From: Arthrobacter sp. H20
GTDB lineage: Bacteria; Actinomycetota; Actinomycetes; Actinomycetales; Micrococcaceae
Reading direction: 5' to 3'
Assembly (NCBI RefSeq): GCF_000520515.1
Contig: NZ_KI914752.1
Span: forward strand, 2,950 to 63,098
DNA: 60,149 nucleotides
Shown: piece by piece, positions 26,014 through 34,574 of the stretch
Position numbering within the stretch: the first letter of the stretch is position 1
How the letters are laid out: the number at the start of each line of letters is the position of its first letter
The notes under the pieces: model-generated
Database searches by the model: none
Seen by the model: the letters and a program-made list of their open reading frames with translations, nothing else
Told to the model about the DNA's origin: nothing
Program-made: the position numbers and the translations under genes

Positions 26014-26024
26014 GAGCCACACCG

Positions 26025-26072
26025 CACTGCAACAGGCCGGCCCGAAAACGATCGGGCCGGCCTGTTGCAGTG
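26025..26072. terminator. Strong bidirectional hairpin between lrp and the symporter gene
   Basis: A perfect 20-bp inverted repeat (26025-26044 and 26053-26072) with an 8-base loop aaaacgat lies between two convergent genes. Arms contain CAACAGGCCGGCCCG. No U tract follows in either direction, but the stem alone is very stable. Confidence 0.8.
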
Positions 26073-26096
26073 GTGTCGGGTATCGAATCCGGCGGC

Positions 26097-27719
26097 TTAG
26101 TGCTCAGTAGCCTTTTCCGCACCGACCCCGGTCAGGGACCGGACTTCCATTTCCGCCTGCTTCTGCGGATCCTCGGTGGTCTTGGCGAGGACGCTACCCA
26201 GCCAGCCGAGGAAGAACGCGAGCGGGATGGAGACGATACCCGGGTTGTTCAGCGGGAACAGCGCGAAATCGGCGCCCTGGATCATTGAGGTTTCCTTGCC
26301 CGAGACAACAGGCGAGAAGGCGATGAGCAGCAATGCTGAACCGAGCCCGCCGTACATACTCCAGATTGCACCCTGGGTGTTGAAGCGCTTCCAGAAGAGC
26401 GAGTAGAGGATGGTTGGCAGGTTGGCGCTGGCCGCAACAGCGAAGGCCAGAGCCACCAGGAAGGCAATGTTCTGCCCCTGAGCCCCGATGCCACCGATGA
26501 TGGAGAGGATGCCGATCACGACGACTGTGCGCCGGGCAACCTTCACTTCGCCGTCGGGGTCAAGGTTGCCCTTACGGATGACGTTCGCGTAGATATCGTG
26601 AGCGAACGACGCGGCTGCGGTGATGGTCAGACCTGCGACCACGGCAAGGATCGTGGCGAACGCAACGGCTGAAATGATACCCAGCAGGATTGGCCCACCC
26701 AGCTCAAAGGCCAGCAGAGGCGCTGCCGCGTTGACTCCACCCGGAGCGGCGGTGATGCGATCGGCACCGATCAGGGCACCCGCACCGTAGCCGAGCACCA
26801 GCGTGAACAGGTAGAACGCACCGATCAACCAGATGGCCCAGACCACTGAGCGGCGGGCTTCCTTGGCGGTCGGGACAGTGTAGAAGCGCATCAAGACGTG
26901 TGGCAGGGCTGCCGTGCCGAGCACCAGTGCAAGGGCGAGCGATACGAAGTCCAACTGCGAGGTGCTGCTGATCCCGTATTGCAGACCCGGGTTGATGATC
27001 TCGGGGTTCCCCGCTGTTTCCATTGCGGCACCGAGCAGGGTGGACAGGTTGAAGCCGTGGATTGCGAGGACCCAGATGGTCATCACGAACGCTCCGGCGA
27101 TCAGCATGACTGCCTTGATGATCTGCACCCAGGTGGTGCCCTTCATCCCGCCGATCAGTACATAAAGGATCATCAACCCGCCGACGACCGTGATGACCAG
27201 CGATTGGCCGAGGCGGTCGTTGATGCCGAGCAGGAGGGAGACCAGACCGCCAGCGCCAGCCATCTGCGCGAGCAAGTAGAAAAAGCAGACAGCCAGGGTG
27301 GTGATGGCGGCGGCGATGCGGACCGGACGCTGGCGCAACCGGAAGGAAAGGACATCGGCCATGGTGAACTTGCCGGTGTTTCGGAGCAGTTCAGCCACGA
27401 GCAGCAGTGCTACCAGCCACGCGACGAGGAAACCGATTGAGTATAGAAATCCGTCGTAGCCGTTGATGGCAATGGCACCGACAATGCCGAGGAACGAAGC
27501 CGCCGAGAGGTAGTCACCGGCAATAGCAGTGCCGTTCTGTGGTCCGCTGAAGGACCGGCCTGCCGCGTAGTAGTCTGCTGCAGTCTTGGTGTTGCGGCTT
27601 GCCCTGAGAACGATCACCAGCGTGACAGCGACGAACAACCCGAAAATGGTCATGTTCAGCCACGGTTCACCGACCTGGGTGCTTTCGACCGTCTGCATCG
27701 GCAGGGATAGCGGCATCAT
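26097..27719 (-). CDS. Sodium:solute symporter (SSS) family, acetate/monocarboxylate permease-like (ActP/MctC type)
   Basis: 540 residues with about 13 membrane spans. The segment TKTAADYYAAGRSFSGPQNG followed by TAIAGDYLSAASFLGIVGAI is the SSS cation/acetate permease signature. RFYTVPTAKEARRSVVWAIW and ASFAHDIYANVIRKG are also typical of ActP/MctC. The start ATGA overlaps the stop of the upstream DUF485 gene. Likely imports acetate, propionate or pyruvate with sodium or protons. A second such symporter lies beyond the LytSR pair. Confidence 0.9.
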   Translation of the reverse strand: MMPLSLPMQTVESTQVGEPWLNMTIFGLFVAVTLVIVLRASRNTKTAADYYAAGRSFSGPQNGTAIAGDYLSAASFLGIVGAIAINGYDGFLYSIGFLVAWLVALLLVAELLRNTGKFTMADVLSFRLRQRPVRIAAAITTLAVCFFYLLAQMAGAGGLVSLLLGINDRLGQSLVITVVGGLMILYVLIGGMKGTTWVQIIKAVMLIAGAFVMTIWVLAIHGFNLSTLLGAAMETAGNPEIINPGLQYGISSTSQLDFVSLALALVLGTAALPHVLMRFYTVPTAKEARRSVVWAIWLIGAFYLFTLVLGYGAGALIGADRITAAPGGVNAAAPLLAFELGGPILLGIISAVAFATILAVVAGLTITAAASFAHDIYANVIRKGNLDPDGEVKVARRTVVVIGILSIIGGIGAQGQNIAFLVALAFAVAASANLPTILYSLFWKRFNTQGAIWSMYGGLGSALLLIAFSPVVSGKETSMIQGADFALFPLNNPGIVSIPLAFFLGWLGSVLAKTTEDPQKQAEMEVRSLTGVGAEKATEH

Positions 27720-28099
27720 TTTTTCGCTCCTGGCTGTTCGGTGAAGATTTCTGGAGCGGTGACCTCAAGCTCGTGGCGGATGTCCGCAGCGATCGGGTCA
27801 AGCTTCCGGTTGGCGTAGGTCACGTACCCCATTGTGATGGCGAAGGTGGTGACGAACTGCGCCAGCCCCAAGATGAGCCCGAGGTTGATGTTTCCCCAGA
27901 CCGGTGTGGACATGAAATCTGTTGCGTAGGACGCCAGGAGAACGTACAGAAAATACCAGAGCAGAAAAAAGACTGCCATGGGGAAAACGAAGCTCCGGTG
28001 CCGCTTGCGTAGTTCCTTGAATTGGGGGTTCTGCTGGTAAGCGATGAAGTCGACGGGCGCTGCTGTGCCAGCTTCCGGCGGCGATGACTCGGTAGCCAT
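27716..28099 (-). CDS. DUF485 small membrane protein, symporter partner
   Basis: 127 residues. The start is the ATG preceded by a near-perfect GAGGAGG Shine-Dalgarno; the frame runs open far upstream but that part is only antisense to the kinase gene. Sequence NPQFKELRKRHRSFVFPMAV, then two membrane spans (FFLLWYFLYVLLASYA; INLGLILGLAQFVTTFAITM) and YVTYANRKLDPIAADIR match DUF485. Members are almost always encoded just before an SSS symporter and are thought to assist it. Overlaps the symporter start by 4 bp. Confidence 0.93.
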   Translation of the reverse strand: MATESSPPEAGTAAPVDFIAYQQNPQFKELRKRHRSFVFPMAVFFLLWYFLYVLLASYATDFMSTPVWGNINLGLILGLAQFVTTFAITMGYVTYANRKLDPIAADIRHELEVTAPEIFTEQPGAKK

Positions 28100-28219
28100 A
28101 ATTCCTCCTCGTTGAGAACGTCTTCCTCGCCGTGCCAACTCCGAAGGGTCTAAGAGCAGCGACAGGCGAGTGAAGGTGTGACTCCCATCACCTTGCGGCT
28201 TGCGACTGCAGTTCTGAAG

Positions 28220-28269
28220 TACCGCAGCGCAGTGGATCGCCCAGTGGACGCTGCGCTGCGGTAAGTGGA
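28220..28269. promoter_or_regulatory. 13-bp inverted repeat with CAGTGGA direct repeats between symporter operons
   Basis: TACCGCAGCGCAG (28220-28232) and CTGCGCTGCGGTA (28251-28263) are perfect inverted arms 18 bp apart. Within and beside them CAGTGGA occurs at 28230 and 28242, and AAGTGGA at 28263. The last two are 21 bp apart, the start-to-start distance usual for LytTR-type sites. It lies in the 237-bp divergent region between the DUF485 gene and the LytS kinase gene, so it could control both operons. Confidence 0.5.
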
Positions 28270-28336
28270 CCCCTCCTGCGGCGAACGGGACTCCCCGCCG
28301 CCGCTGCAGGTTGTCACCGACAGTTACTGTAGAGCC

Positions 28337-29524
28337 ATGTTCAGCACCGCCGTCGACACCGCCCTGGTGGGTGCCATTGTCGTCATCACGCTTGCTGTGG
28401 TTGCCGCCCTGGGATTCACGCTCTCGCGTTCTTCCCGCGATCTCGGGTCCGACGCCGACCGCGCCACCTATGCCACCCTGCACACCGCCGCACTCGCCTC
28501 GGAGCACCTCCGTGCCGGGCTCACTCCGGCCGGCGCGTCGAAGGCCAGCAAGCACCTGCGAAGCCTGCTGAGATGCGACACCCTCCTGATCACTGACCAG
28601 AGCGCTGTCCTCGCCTGGGATGGAGGACGTGAGACGCCCGAACAGGTGATGGACCTGGTGCAGCAGGTGCTGGCCAGCGGACGGACGCAGATCTTCAGGG
28701 AGGCGCAGCTGGGACCGGCGGCGCTGCCCGGTGGCGGGCAGGTGGTGATCTCCCCCATCCGTGTCGACAAGCGGGTGGTCGGCACAGTGGGCGCCTTCGC
28801 GCCGCACGTCAACGCCGGGCTGGTGCGCGCAGCCAATGAGGTGGCTGGCTGGGTGTCCACCCAGGTGGAGCTGGCCGAACTGGATTCCTCCCGGACCCTC
28901 CTGATGGAAGCTGAGGTGCGTGCCCTGCGGGCGCAGATCAGCCCACACTTTATCTACAATTCCCTCAACGCCATCGCTTCCTTCATCAATACAGACCCGG
29001 CCCGGGCCCGTGAACTGGTGGTGGAGTTCGCCGATTTCACCAGGTACTCCTTCCGTCGGCACGGCGACTTCACCACCGTGGCCGAAGAGCTCCAGTCAAT
29101 TGATCGTTACCTGCTGCTGGAGCGGGCACGTTTCGGGGAACGGCTGAAGGTCAGCCTGGAAATTGGCCCCGAGGTCCTGAGCACTGTGATCCCGTTCCTG
29201 AGCCTTCAGCCCCTGGTTGAGAACGCTGTGCGCCACGGCCTGGAGTCCACCGACGGGGTAGGGCACATCACGATAACCGCCCATGACGCCGGAGCATTCG
29301 CTGAGGTAACCATCGAGGACGACGGAGTGGGGATCGATCCCGACCATCTGCGCCTGGTCCTGGCTGGCCACACTGAGGGAGTGCATGTGGGGCTGCGTAA
29401 CGTCGACCAGCGGCTCCGCCAGGTGTACGGCGAGGATCATGGCCTCATGATCGACACTGCGGTCGGCGCTGGCACCATGATCACTCTGCGGATCCCGAAG
29501 TCCCAGCCGGATCACCAGGCCTAG
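28337..29524 (+). CDS. LytS-family sensor histidine kinase
   Basis: 395 residues from the ATG giving MFSTAVDTALVGAIVVITLA, a single N-terminal membrane span; an upstream in-frame start has no support. A GAF-like sensor region (roughly 40-165) precedes the LytS-type phospho-acceptor segment RAQISPHFIYNSLNAIASFI. A HATPase domain follows (LQPLVENAVRHGLES; IEDDGVGIDPDHL; VGLRNVDQRLRQVYG). TACTGT ends six bases before the ATG, suggesting a leaderless transcript. With the next gene it forms a two-component system flanked by carboxylate symporters. Confidence 0.93.
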   Translation: MFSTAVDTALVGAIVVITLAVVAALGFTLSRSSRDLGSDADRATYATLHTAALASEHLRAGLTPAGASKASKHLRSLLRCDTLLITDQSAVLAWDGGRETPEQVMDLVQQVLASGRTQIFREAQLGPAALPGGGQVVISPIRVDKRVVGTVGAFAPHVNAGLVRAANEVAGWVSTQVELAELDSSRTLLMEAEVRALRAQISPHFIYNSLNAIASFINTDPARARELVVEFADFTRYSFRRHGDFTTVAEELQSIDRYLLLERARFGERLKVSLEIGPEVLSTVIPFLSLQPLVENAVRHGLESTDGVGHITITAHDAGAFAEVTIEDDGVGIDPDHLRLVLAGHTEGVHVGLRNVDQRLRQVYGEDHGLMIDTAVGAGTMITLRIPKSQPDHQA

Positions 29525-29582
29525 CGCCCGGCGCACCGGAGGGGGCACACGGCAGCGCGCTGGTAAGCGTAATCTGGAGCAC

Positions 29583-30317
29583 ATGGTCAATGTTGTCATC
29601 GCCGACGATGAGCTTCCCGCAGTCGAGGAACTAGCGTTCCTGCTGGCCAAGGATTCCCGAATCGGAACCATCCACCGTGCGTCGAGTGGAGCCGAAGCTC
29701 TGCGCGCCCTGGAAACCCACGACGTCGACGCGTTGTTCCTCGACATTCACATGCCGGCTCTCTCGGGCCTGGATATCGCCAGAGTCATTTCCCGGTTCAG
29801 CCGGCCTCCGGCAGTCGTCTTTGTCACCGCCGACGAGGACCGTGCCCTCGAAGCATTCGACCTGCGGGCAGTCGACTACCTCCTCAAGCCCGTCCGGATG
29901 GAACGCCTGTCAGAGTCGGTGCGCCGGATCTGCGAACTGATGGAAGCTGGCCAGGACGGCACCACTGCTGACCCGGAGGTCGTCACAGTTGACCAGGGCG
30001 GCATCAGCCGAATAATCAGGCGTGATGAAATCCGCTACGTGCAGGCGCAGGGCGACTATGCCCGACTGCATACCGCCGAGTCGAGCTACCTGATCCGCAT
30101 TCCACTCAACGATCTTGAACGCCAATGGGCCGACGCCGGCTTCCTGCGCACCCACCGCTCCTATCTGGTGGCGATGAATCAGGTGCAGCAGGTCAAGATC
30201 GGAGCAGGGAGGGCATCCCTCATGGTGGGCGACGCCGAGCTTCCGGTCAGCCGCAGACATCTGCCGGCGGTTCGGGACAAGCTTGAAGCAACCCGGCTCC
30301 GGCCGCGGCAACAGTGA
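29583..30317 (+). CDS. LytTR-family response regulator
   Basis: 244 residues; Shine-Dalgarno GGAG five bases before the ATG. The receiver domain (VVIADDELPAVEELAFLLAK, FLDIHMPALSGLDIA with phospho-Asp, VVFVTADEDRALEAFDLRAV, DYLLKPVR) is joined to a LytTR DNA-binding domain (EIRYVQAQGDYARLHTAESS, FLRTHRSYLVAMNQVQQVKI, LPVSRRHLPAVR). The related E. coli BtsSR and YpdAB systems sense pyruvate and control transporters, so a role in carboxylate uptake is reasonable inference. Confidence 0.95.
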   Translation: MVNVVIADDELPAVEELAFLLAKDSRIGTIHRASSGAEALRALETHDVDALFLDIHMPALSGLDIARVISRFSRPPAVVFVTADEDRALEAFDLRAVDYLLKPVRMERLSESVRRICELMEAGQDGTTADPEVVTVDQGGISRIIRRDEIRYVQAQGDYARLHTAESSYLIRIPLNDLERQWADAGFLRTHRSYLVAMNQVQQVKIGAGRASLMVGDAELPVSRRHLPAVRDKLEATRLRPRQQ

Positions 30318-30327
30318 GGGGTCAGCA

Positions 30328-30720
30328 GTGAATCCGGCCGACGGACCTCCCCGGCGGGTTCGGGTCACCGCACCACGAACTACCGCCCGGCCGGCTCCCG
30401 GGTCCTACCCAGTCATCCGGGAGCTGGCCGAGCAGTCGGAAGTGGGTGAGCTGTTCGTCAGATCCCTGATCCGGTCCCAACTCCGGCTTGCGGTGGTGGT
30501 CGCAGTGGGCTTCCTGCTGATCCTCATCGGTATTCCTGTACTCCTCGCGGTATTCCCCCAGATTGGGGAACTGTCAGTGTTCACCGTTCCAATGCCCTGG
30601 CTGCTGCTGGGTTTAGGCGTCTACCCGCTGGTAATCAGCTGCGCGGCGCTCTACGTGCGCGGCGCCTCCCGCAACGAGATGCGGTTCAGGGATCTGGTCG
30701 ATGAGGACGGGTCGCCGTGA
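30328..30720 (+). CDS. Small two-span membrane protein, DUF485-like symporter partner
   Basis: 130 residues from the GTG that follows GAGGGG at eight bases; an ATG 45 bp upstream would overlap the regulator gene. Pro/Arg-rich N-terminus, then EQSEVGELFVRSLIRSQLRL and two membrane spans (AVVVAVGFLLILIGIPVLLA; PWLLLGLGVYPLVISCAALY) with a charged C-terminus (RNEMRFRDLVDED). Layout and position copy those of the DUF485 gene at 27716, though sequence similarity is weak by eye. Its stop overlaps the symporter start as GTGA. Confidence 0.82.
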   Translation: MNPADGPPRRVRVTAPRTTARPAPGSYPVIRELAEQSEVGELFVRSLIRSQLRLAVVVAVGFLLILIGIPVLLAVFPQIGELSVFTVPMPWLLLGLGVYPLVISCAALYVRGASRNEMRFRDLVDEDGSP

Positions 30721-32204
30721 ACGCCGAGTTGAACCCGGTAGTTGGATATGTGGCCCTCACGCTGGTCTCCCTGAGTACAGTACTGATCGGTATTTATGGC
30801 CTCCGCATCTCACGGACCACCGGCGACTTCTACGTTGCCTCCCGCACCGTTCGTCCCTGGTGGAACGCGTCAGCCATCGGCGGCGAGTACCTGTCGGCTG
30901 CGAGTTTCCTCGGCGTGGCAGGGCTGATCCTGATCTCCGGAGTCGACGCCCTGTGGTTCCCGATCGGGTACACCGCCGGGTACCTGATGCTGCTCCTGTT
31001 CGTTGCTGCTCCCCTGCGCCGGTCGGGCGCCTACACCATCCCCGACTTCGCCGAAGCGCGCCTGGAATCGCTGATGGTTCGTCGCGTCACCAGCCTGCTC
31101 GTCGTCGTCGTCGGCTGGCTCTACATTGTGCCTCAGCTCCACGGTGCCGCCCTCACCGTCCAGATCACCACCGGCCTCCCGGCCTGGGTGGGGGCAGTGG
31201 CAGTGATAGTTGTGGTGTGCCTCAGCGTGGTCACCGGCGGAATGCGGTCTATCACCTTCGTCCAGGCGTTCCAGTACTGGCTCAAGCTCACAGCCCTGGC
31301 AGTGCCAATCGTGTTTATCCTCCTGCGGCTCACTGCCGACGGCAGCCCACTCACTGACGCCGGGGCGGTGTTCGCCGCCGATCTGAACACCGGTGGGGAT
31401 GCTTCGCTCTACCGCAACATCTCGCTGGTGATTGCCCTGCTGTTCGGAACCCTCGGCCTACCCCACGTCCTGGTGCGCTTCTACACCAACCCGGATGGTG
31501 CCTCAGCCCGCCGGACCACTCTCATTGTGCTGGGGCTGCTCTCGGTGTTCTACCTGTTCCCCACCATGTACGGAATCCTCGGCAGGATCTACACCCCCGA
31601 CCTCGCGGCGGACGGCACGGCCGACGCCACAGTGCTGCTACTTCCCAGCCGCATCTTCGACGGGACGGCCGGAGATCTCCTGTCCGCCCTGGTCACAGCC
31701 GGCGCGTTCGCCGCGTTCCTCTCGACGACCAGTGGGCTGGTTGTGTCCCTCGCCGGGGTAGTCAGCCAGGAGTTCTTCCAGGGCAGCGTGAAGGGGTTCA
31801 GGGGAGCCGCAGTGATTGCGGCGGTGATCCCGCTGCTGTTGGCTCTGGCGACGAACACTCTGGCATTGGCGGGCAGCGTCAGCATGGTGTTCGCGTTTAC
31901 CGCCTCAACCATCTGCCCGCTGCTGCTCCTGGGAATCTGGTGGCGTGGCCTCACCGACGTGGGCGCAGTGACTGGCATGTTGTCAGGTGCGGTCCTGTGC
32001 GGCGGATCGATCCTCGCCGCCGCCGCGCTCGGCCCAGAGTCAGCGCGCTATGAGTGGCTTGAACAGCCCGCCCTGTGGACAGTCCCAGCGGCGTTTGCGG
32101 TGACCATAGTAGTTTCGCGGGTGACAGCCACCAGGACCCCGGGTAGCGTGTCGCGGGTGCTGGCCCGACTGCACACACCGGAGCCCGCGCAACGGCCTCA
32201 GTGA
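30717..32204 (+). CDS. Sodium:solute symporter (SSS) family, cation/acetate permease-like
   Basis: 495 residues, GTG start overlapping the upstream stop. SSS signatures: ISRTTGDFYVASRTVRPWWN, ASAIGGEYLSAASFLGVAGL, RFYTNPDGASARRTTLIVLG and LSTTSGLVVSLAGVVSQEFF. About 13 membrane spans. It is a distant paralogue of the 26097 symporter, and the LytSR genes sit upstream in the same direction, so it is probably the directly co-expressed transporter of the sensor system. The stop codon forms part of a convergent hairpin with the DivIVA-repeat gene. Confidence 0.9.
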   Translation: MNAELNPVVGYVALTLVSLSTVLIGIYGLRISRTTGDFYVASRTVRPWWNASAIGGEYLSAASFLGVAGLILISGVDALWFPIGYTAGYLMLLLFVAAPLRRSGAYTIPDFAEARLESLMVRRVTSLLVVVVGWLYIVPQLHGAALTVQITTGLPAWVGAVAVIVVVCLSVVTGGMRSITFVQAFQYWLKLTALAVPIVFILLRLTADGSPLTDAGAVFAADLNTGGDASLYRNISLVIALLFGTLGLPHVLVRFYTNPDGASARRTTLIVLGLLSVFYLFPTMYGILGRIYTPDLAADGTADATVLLLPSRIFDGTAGDLLSALVTAGAFAAFLSTTSGLVVSLAGVVSQEFFQGSVKGFRGAAVIAAVIPLLLALATNTLALAGSVSMVFAFTASTICPLLLLGIWWRGLTDVGAVTGMLSGAVLCGGSILAAAALGPESARYEWLEQPALWTVPAAFAVTIVVSRVTATRTPGSVSRVLARLHTPEPAQRPQ

Positions 32205-32232
32205 CCCAGTCCAGCAGGGTTTGCACTGGTCA
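32202..32232. terminator. Hairpin containing both convergent stop codons
   Basis: TGACC(C)AGT (32202-32210) pairs with ACTGGTCA (32225-32232), with one bulged C and a 14-base loop. The arms include the TGA stops of the symporter gene and of the DivIVA-repeat gene. A modest terminator for two converging transcripts. Confidence 0.5.
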
Positions 32233-32808
32233 GTCGATGGCTGCCATCAGCTCGACCACCCGGTCCATGAACGCATCCACCTGGGTCTCTTCGTAGCCCT
32301 CGGCACCGGTGGCTTCGCGGAAGATCGAACGTCGGACGACGTCGACACTCAGTGGCATATCAGACTCGAAATAGCCCAGCAGTTCGTTGCAGAGGGTGTC
32401 GACGTCGTCGACGTTGTAGCTGACAGCTTTCCGCTTGGTGGGACGCCTGAATCTCTCGCCCGGCTCACGGTGCAGCCTGCTGCGCAGCCCGGCAGAGGAG
32501 CGGCCGATCTGCATCAACCAGGCGTCCTCTCCATTGGCTTCGATCAGGCGATCGCGTTCCCGCTGAGCGAAAACATCTTCCAGCCGGTCCAGTGCCGCAT
32601 CGACAGCCTGTGGTTCGTAGCCACCCTTCGCCGGGTCGAACGCCATCGATCGGACGTCGGCGCTGGTGACGGGGCCGCCAGCCTGATCCTCGGTGTTGTA
32701 ATACTCCCGCGCCTGGGTGAGAAAGCTGTCCACCTGCCGAAGGTTGTAGCCGTACTCCCGGCGACCTACGCGCGCAAAGGGAGAGCTGCTCTGACGAGCT
32801 TCGTCCAT
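32230..32808 (-). CDS. DivIVA-domain repeat protein
   Basis: 192 residues from MDEARQSSSPFARVGRREYG; the frame extends upstream but without a start signal as good (AAGGA at about 12 bases). Two halves repeat the same pattern: GYNLRQVDSFLTQAREYYNT plus GGYEPQAVDAALDRLEDVFA, and SYNVDDVDTLCNELLGYFES plus EGYEETQVDAFMDRVVELMA. These are DivIVA-type segments that normally target curved membrane or septum. It follows cdsA by 37 bp, so a cell-envelope growth role is plausible. Confidence 0.88.
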   Translation of the reverse strand: MDEARQSSSPFARVGRREYGYNLRQVDSFLTQAREYYNTEDQAGGPVTSADVRSMAFDPAKGGYEPQAVDAALDRLEDVFAQRERDRLIEANGEDAWLMQIGRSSAGLRSRLHREPGERFRRPTKRKAVSYNVDDVDTLCNELLGYFESDMPLSVDVVRRSIFREATGAEGYEETQVDAFMDRVVELMAAID

Positions 32809-32845
32809 GGTGTTCTGAATCCTTTTGATAAGTGCGGCCGGAGAG

Positions 32846-33913
32846 CTAGAGAATTCCTGGTACCAATGTAACCGACAGCAGGAACGCAACTGGGGAGGCG
32901 AAGACAATGGAGTCGAGCCGGTCCATCATGCCGCCGTGGCCGGGCAGAATATTGCCCATGTCCTTCACTCCGAGTTCGCGCTTGATCATTGATTCGGCGA
33001 GGTCGCCGGCCGTCGCGGCTGACACGGTTGCCACGGCCAGAACGAGGCCGAACCACCAGGGCCGGTCCAGCAGGAACACGGCGGCGATAGTTCCGACCAG
33101 GACCGCGCCACCGACCGAGCCAGCAAACCCTTCCCAGGACTTCTTCGGACTGATCTTCGGCGCCATCGCATGTTTCCCGAAAAACGCACCGACGAGATAG
33201 CCGAAGGTGTCATTGGCAACCACCAGGAGGAGCAGTGTTGCCACCAGGAGTTCACCAGCGGGTTCCTGGAGCAGCAGCATCGCGAAGCTGAGCAGGAGCG
33301 GCACCCAGAGCACCACAAAGATGCCGGCCATGATTGATCTCGCCGCATCGGGGGCAGGATCGAAACTGCGCCAGAGTGCCAGGGCGGTGGTGGAGAGGAC
33401 CACCGCATAGGCCAGGGTCTCGGGTCCGCCGAGGTACGCGGCAAACGGGAGCGCAACGGTCGCGGCGATCGTGGGGACCAGGGGCAACCGGATCTGCCGT
33501 ACCTCAAGAGCCCGCGAGACTTCCCAGACACCGAGCAGCGCAAAACCGGTAGTGATCGCCACGAAAGCGATGGGCAGATACAGGATTCCGCCCAGCACCG
33601 AGCCGAGCAGGGCTACTCCGACAGCTGTTGCGGCTGGCAGATTCCGGCCGGCCCGGGAAGGGGCCTTCGGCGCTGAGGCGTTTCCACGCCCAGTGCGTCG
33701 GCGAATCTGTCGGGTGCCAGGGGCGCGCTGGGCGCGTCGGCCGCTGCTCACGGCGTCAACGCTGGCTACGGGCTGGCCGGACACCACTGACTTCGCTGGA
33801 TCGGGTTCAGCAGTCTCCCCACGTCCCGGGGCGGCCTCATCTGACACGGAGCCTGCCCCGGTCTGTGAAACGGGCAGGCCCCCGGTGTTAGCGGAGTGGT
33901 GGGTGTCGCTCAT
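32846..33913 (-). CDS. cdsA: Phosphatidate cytidylyltransferase
   Basis: 355 residues. Makes CDP-diacylglycerol from phosphatidic acid and CTP, the precursor of cardiolipin, PG and PI. A long polar, Ala/Pro/Arg-rich cytoplasmic N-terminus (about 100 residues) precedes around eight membrane spans. The family signature is near the C-terminus: SPKKSWEGFAGSVGGAVLVG and SMIKRELGVKDMGNILPGHG followed by GMMDRLDSIVFA. It starts one base into the frr stop (TAATG). Genetic order frr-cdsA is conserved in actinobacteria. Confidence 0.95.
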   Translation of the reverse strand: MSDTHHSANTGGLPVSQTGAGSVSDEAAPGRGETAEPDPAKSVVSGQPVASVDAVSSGRRAQRAPGTRQIRRRTGRGNASAPKAPSRAGRNLPAATAVGVALLGSVLGGILYLPIAFVAITTGFALLGVWEVSRALEVRQIRLPLVPTIAATVALPFAAYLGGPETLAYAVVLSTTALALWRSFDPAPDAARSIMAGIFVVLWVPLLLSFAMLLLQEPAGELLVATLLLLVVANDTFGYLVGAFFGKHAMAPKISPKKSWEGFAGSVGGAVLVGTIAAVFLLDRPWWFGLVLAVATVSAATAGDLAESMIKRELGVKDMGNILPGHGGMMDRLDSIVFASPVAFLLSVTLVPGIL

Positions 33914-34470
33914 TAGACCTCAAGCAGCTCGGTTTCCTTGCGCTTGAGAAGATCATCGATGGTATCGGTGTGGGACTTGGTGCGCAGGTCCAGTTCCTTT
34001 TCGCCGCGCGCACCCTCGTCCTCACCAGCGTCGCCGTCCTTGACCGACTTGTCGATACCGTCCTTCGCCTTGCGGCGGATATTGCGGATGGCAATCTTGG
34101 CATCTTCCGCTTTGGTCTTGACCAGCTTGACGTATTCCTTCCGGCGTTCCTCGGTCAGCTCGGGAAGAACCACCCGGATGATGTTGCCATCATTGGACGG
34201 GTTTGCCCCGAGGTCGGAGTCACGCAGCGCTCTTTCGATGTCATTCAGCGCCGCCCGGTCGAACGGCGTGATCAGGAGGGTGCGCGCCTCAGGGTTTTGG
34301 AAGGACGCCAGCTGCTGCAGCGGTGTTGGTGCACCGTAGTAGTTGACCATGACCTTGGAAAACATCGAAGCGTTGGCGCGCCCGGTGCGGATCGTAGCGA
34401 AATCCTCTTTCGCGGCTTCCACAGCCTTATCCATTTTCTGGGTGGCCTCTAGCAATGTCTCGTCGATCAC
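33913..34470 (-). CDS. frr: Ribosome recycling factor
   Basis: 185 residues from the GTG preceded by AGGAG at five bases; the upstream in-frame ATG has no Shine-Dalgarno. RRF splits post-termination ribosomes with EF-G. Typical sequence: [80 protein letters not shown] and a C-terminal helix ending [14 protein letters not shown]. It lies about 100 bp downstream of pyrH in the rpsB-tsf-pyrH-frr block. Confidence 0.97.
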   Translation of the reverse strand: MIDETLLEATQKMDKAVEAAKEDFATIRTGRANASMFSKVMVNYYGAPTPLQQLASFQNPEARTLLITPFDRAALNDIERALRDSDLGANPSNDGNIIRVVLPELTEERRKEYVKLVKTKAEDAKIAIRNIRRKAKDGIDKSVKDGDAGEDEGARGEKELDLRTKSHTDTIDDLLKRKETELLEV

Positions 34471-34574
34471 TGTTACTCCTAAGCTGTGCGCCAACTGCCG
34501 CGGGCGCGTCGTCCGGTTCAGTTTTCAATCCTAGTTCACCTGGGCCGCCTGTCCGGGGCAGCCGGTAGGCGCGC

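Noticed and set aside
28100-29062. Upstream extension of the DUF485 reading frame (to 448 codons)
   Set aside because: The extra part is antisense to the LytS kinase gene, and a near-perfect Shine-Dalgarno precedes the internal ATG at 28099.
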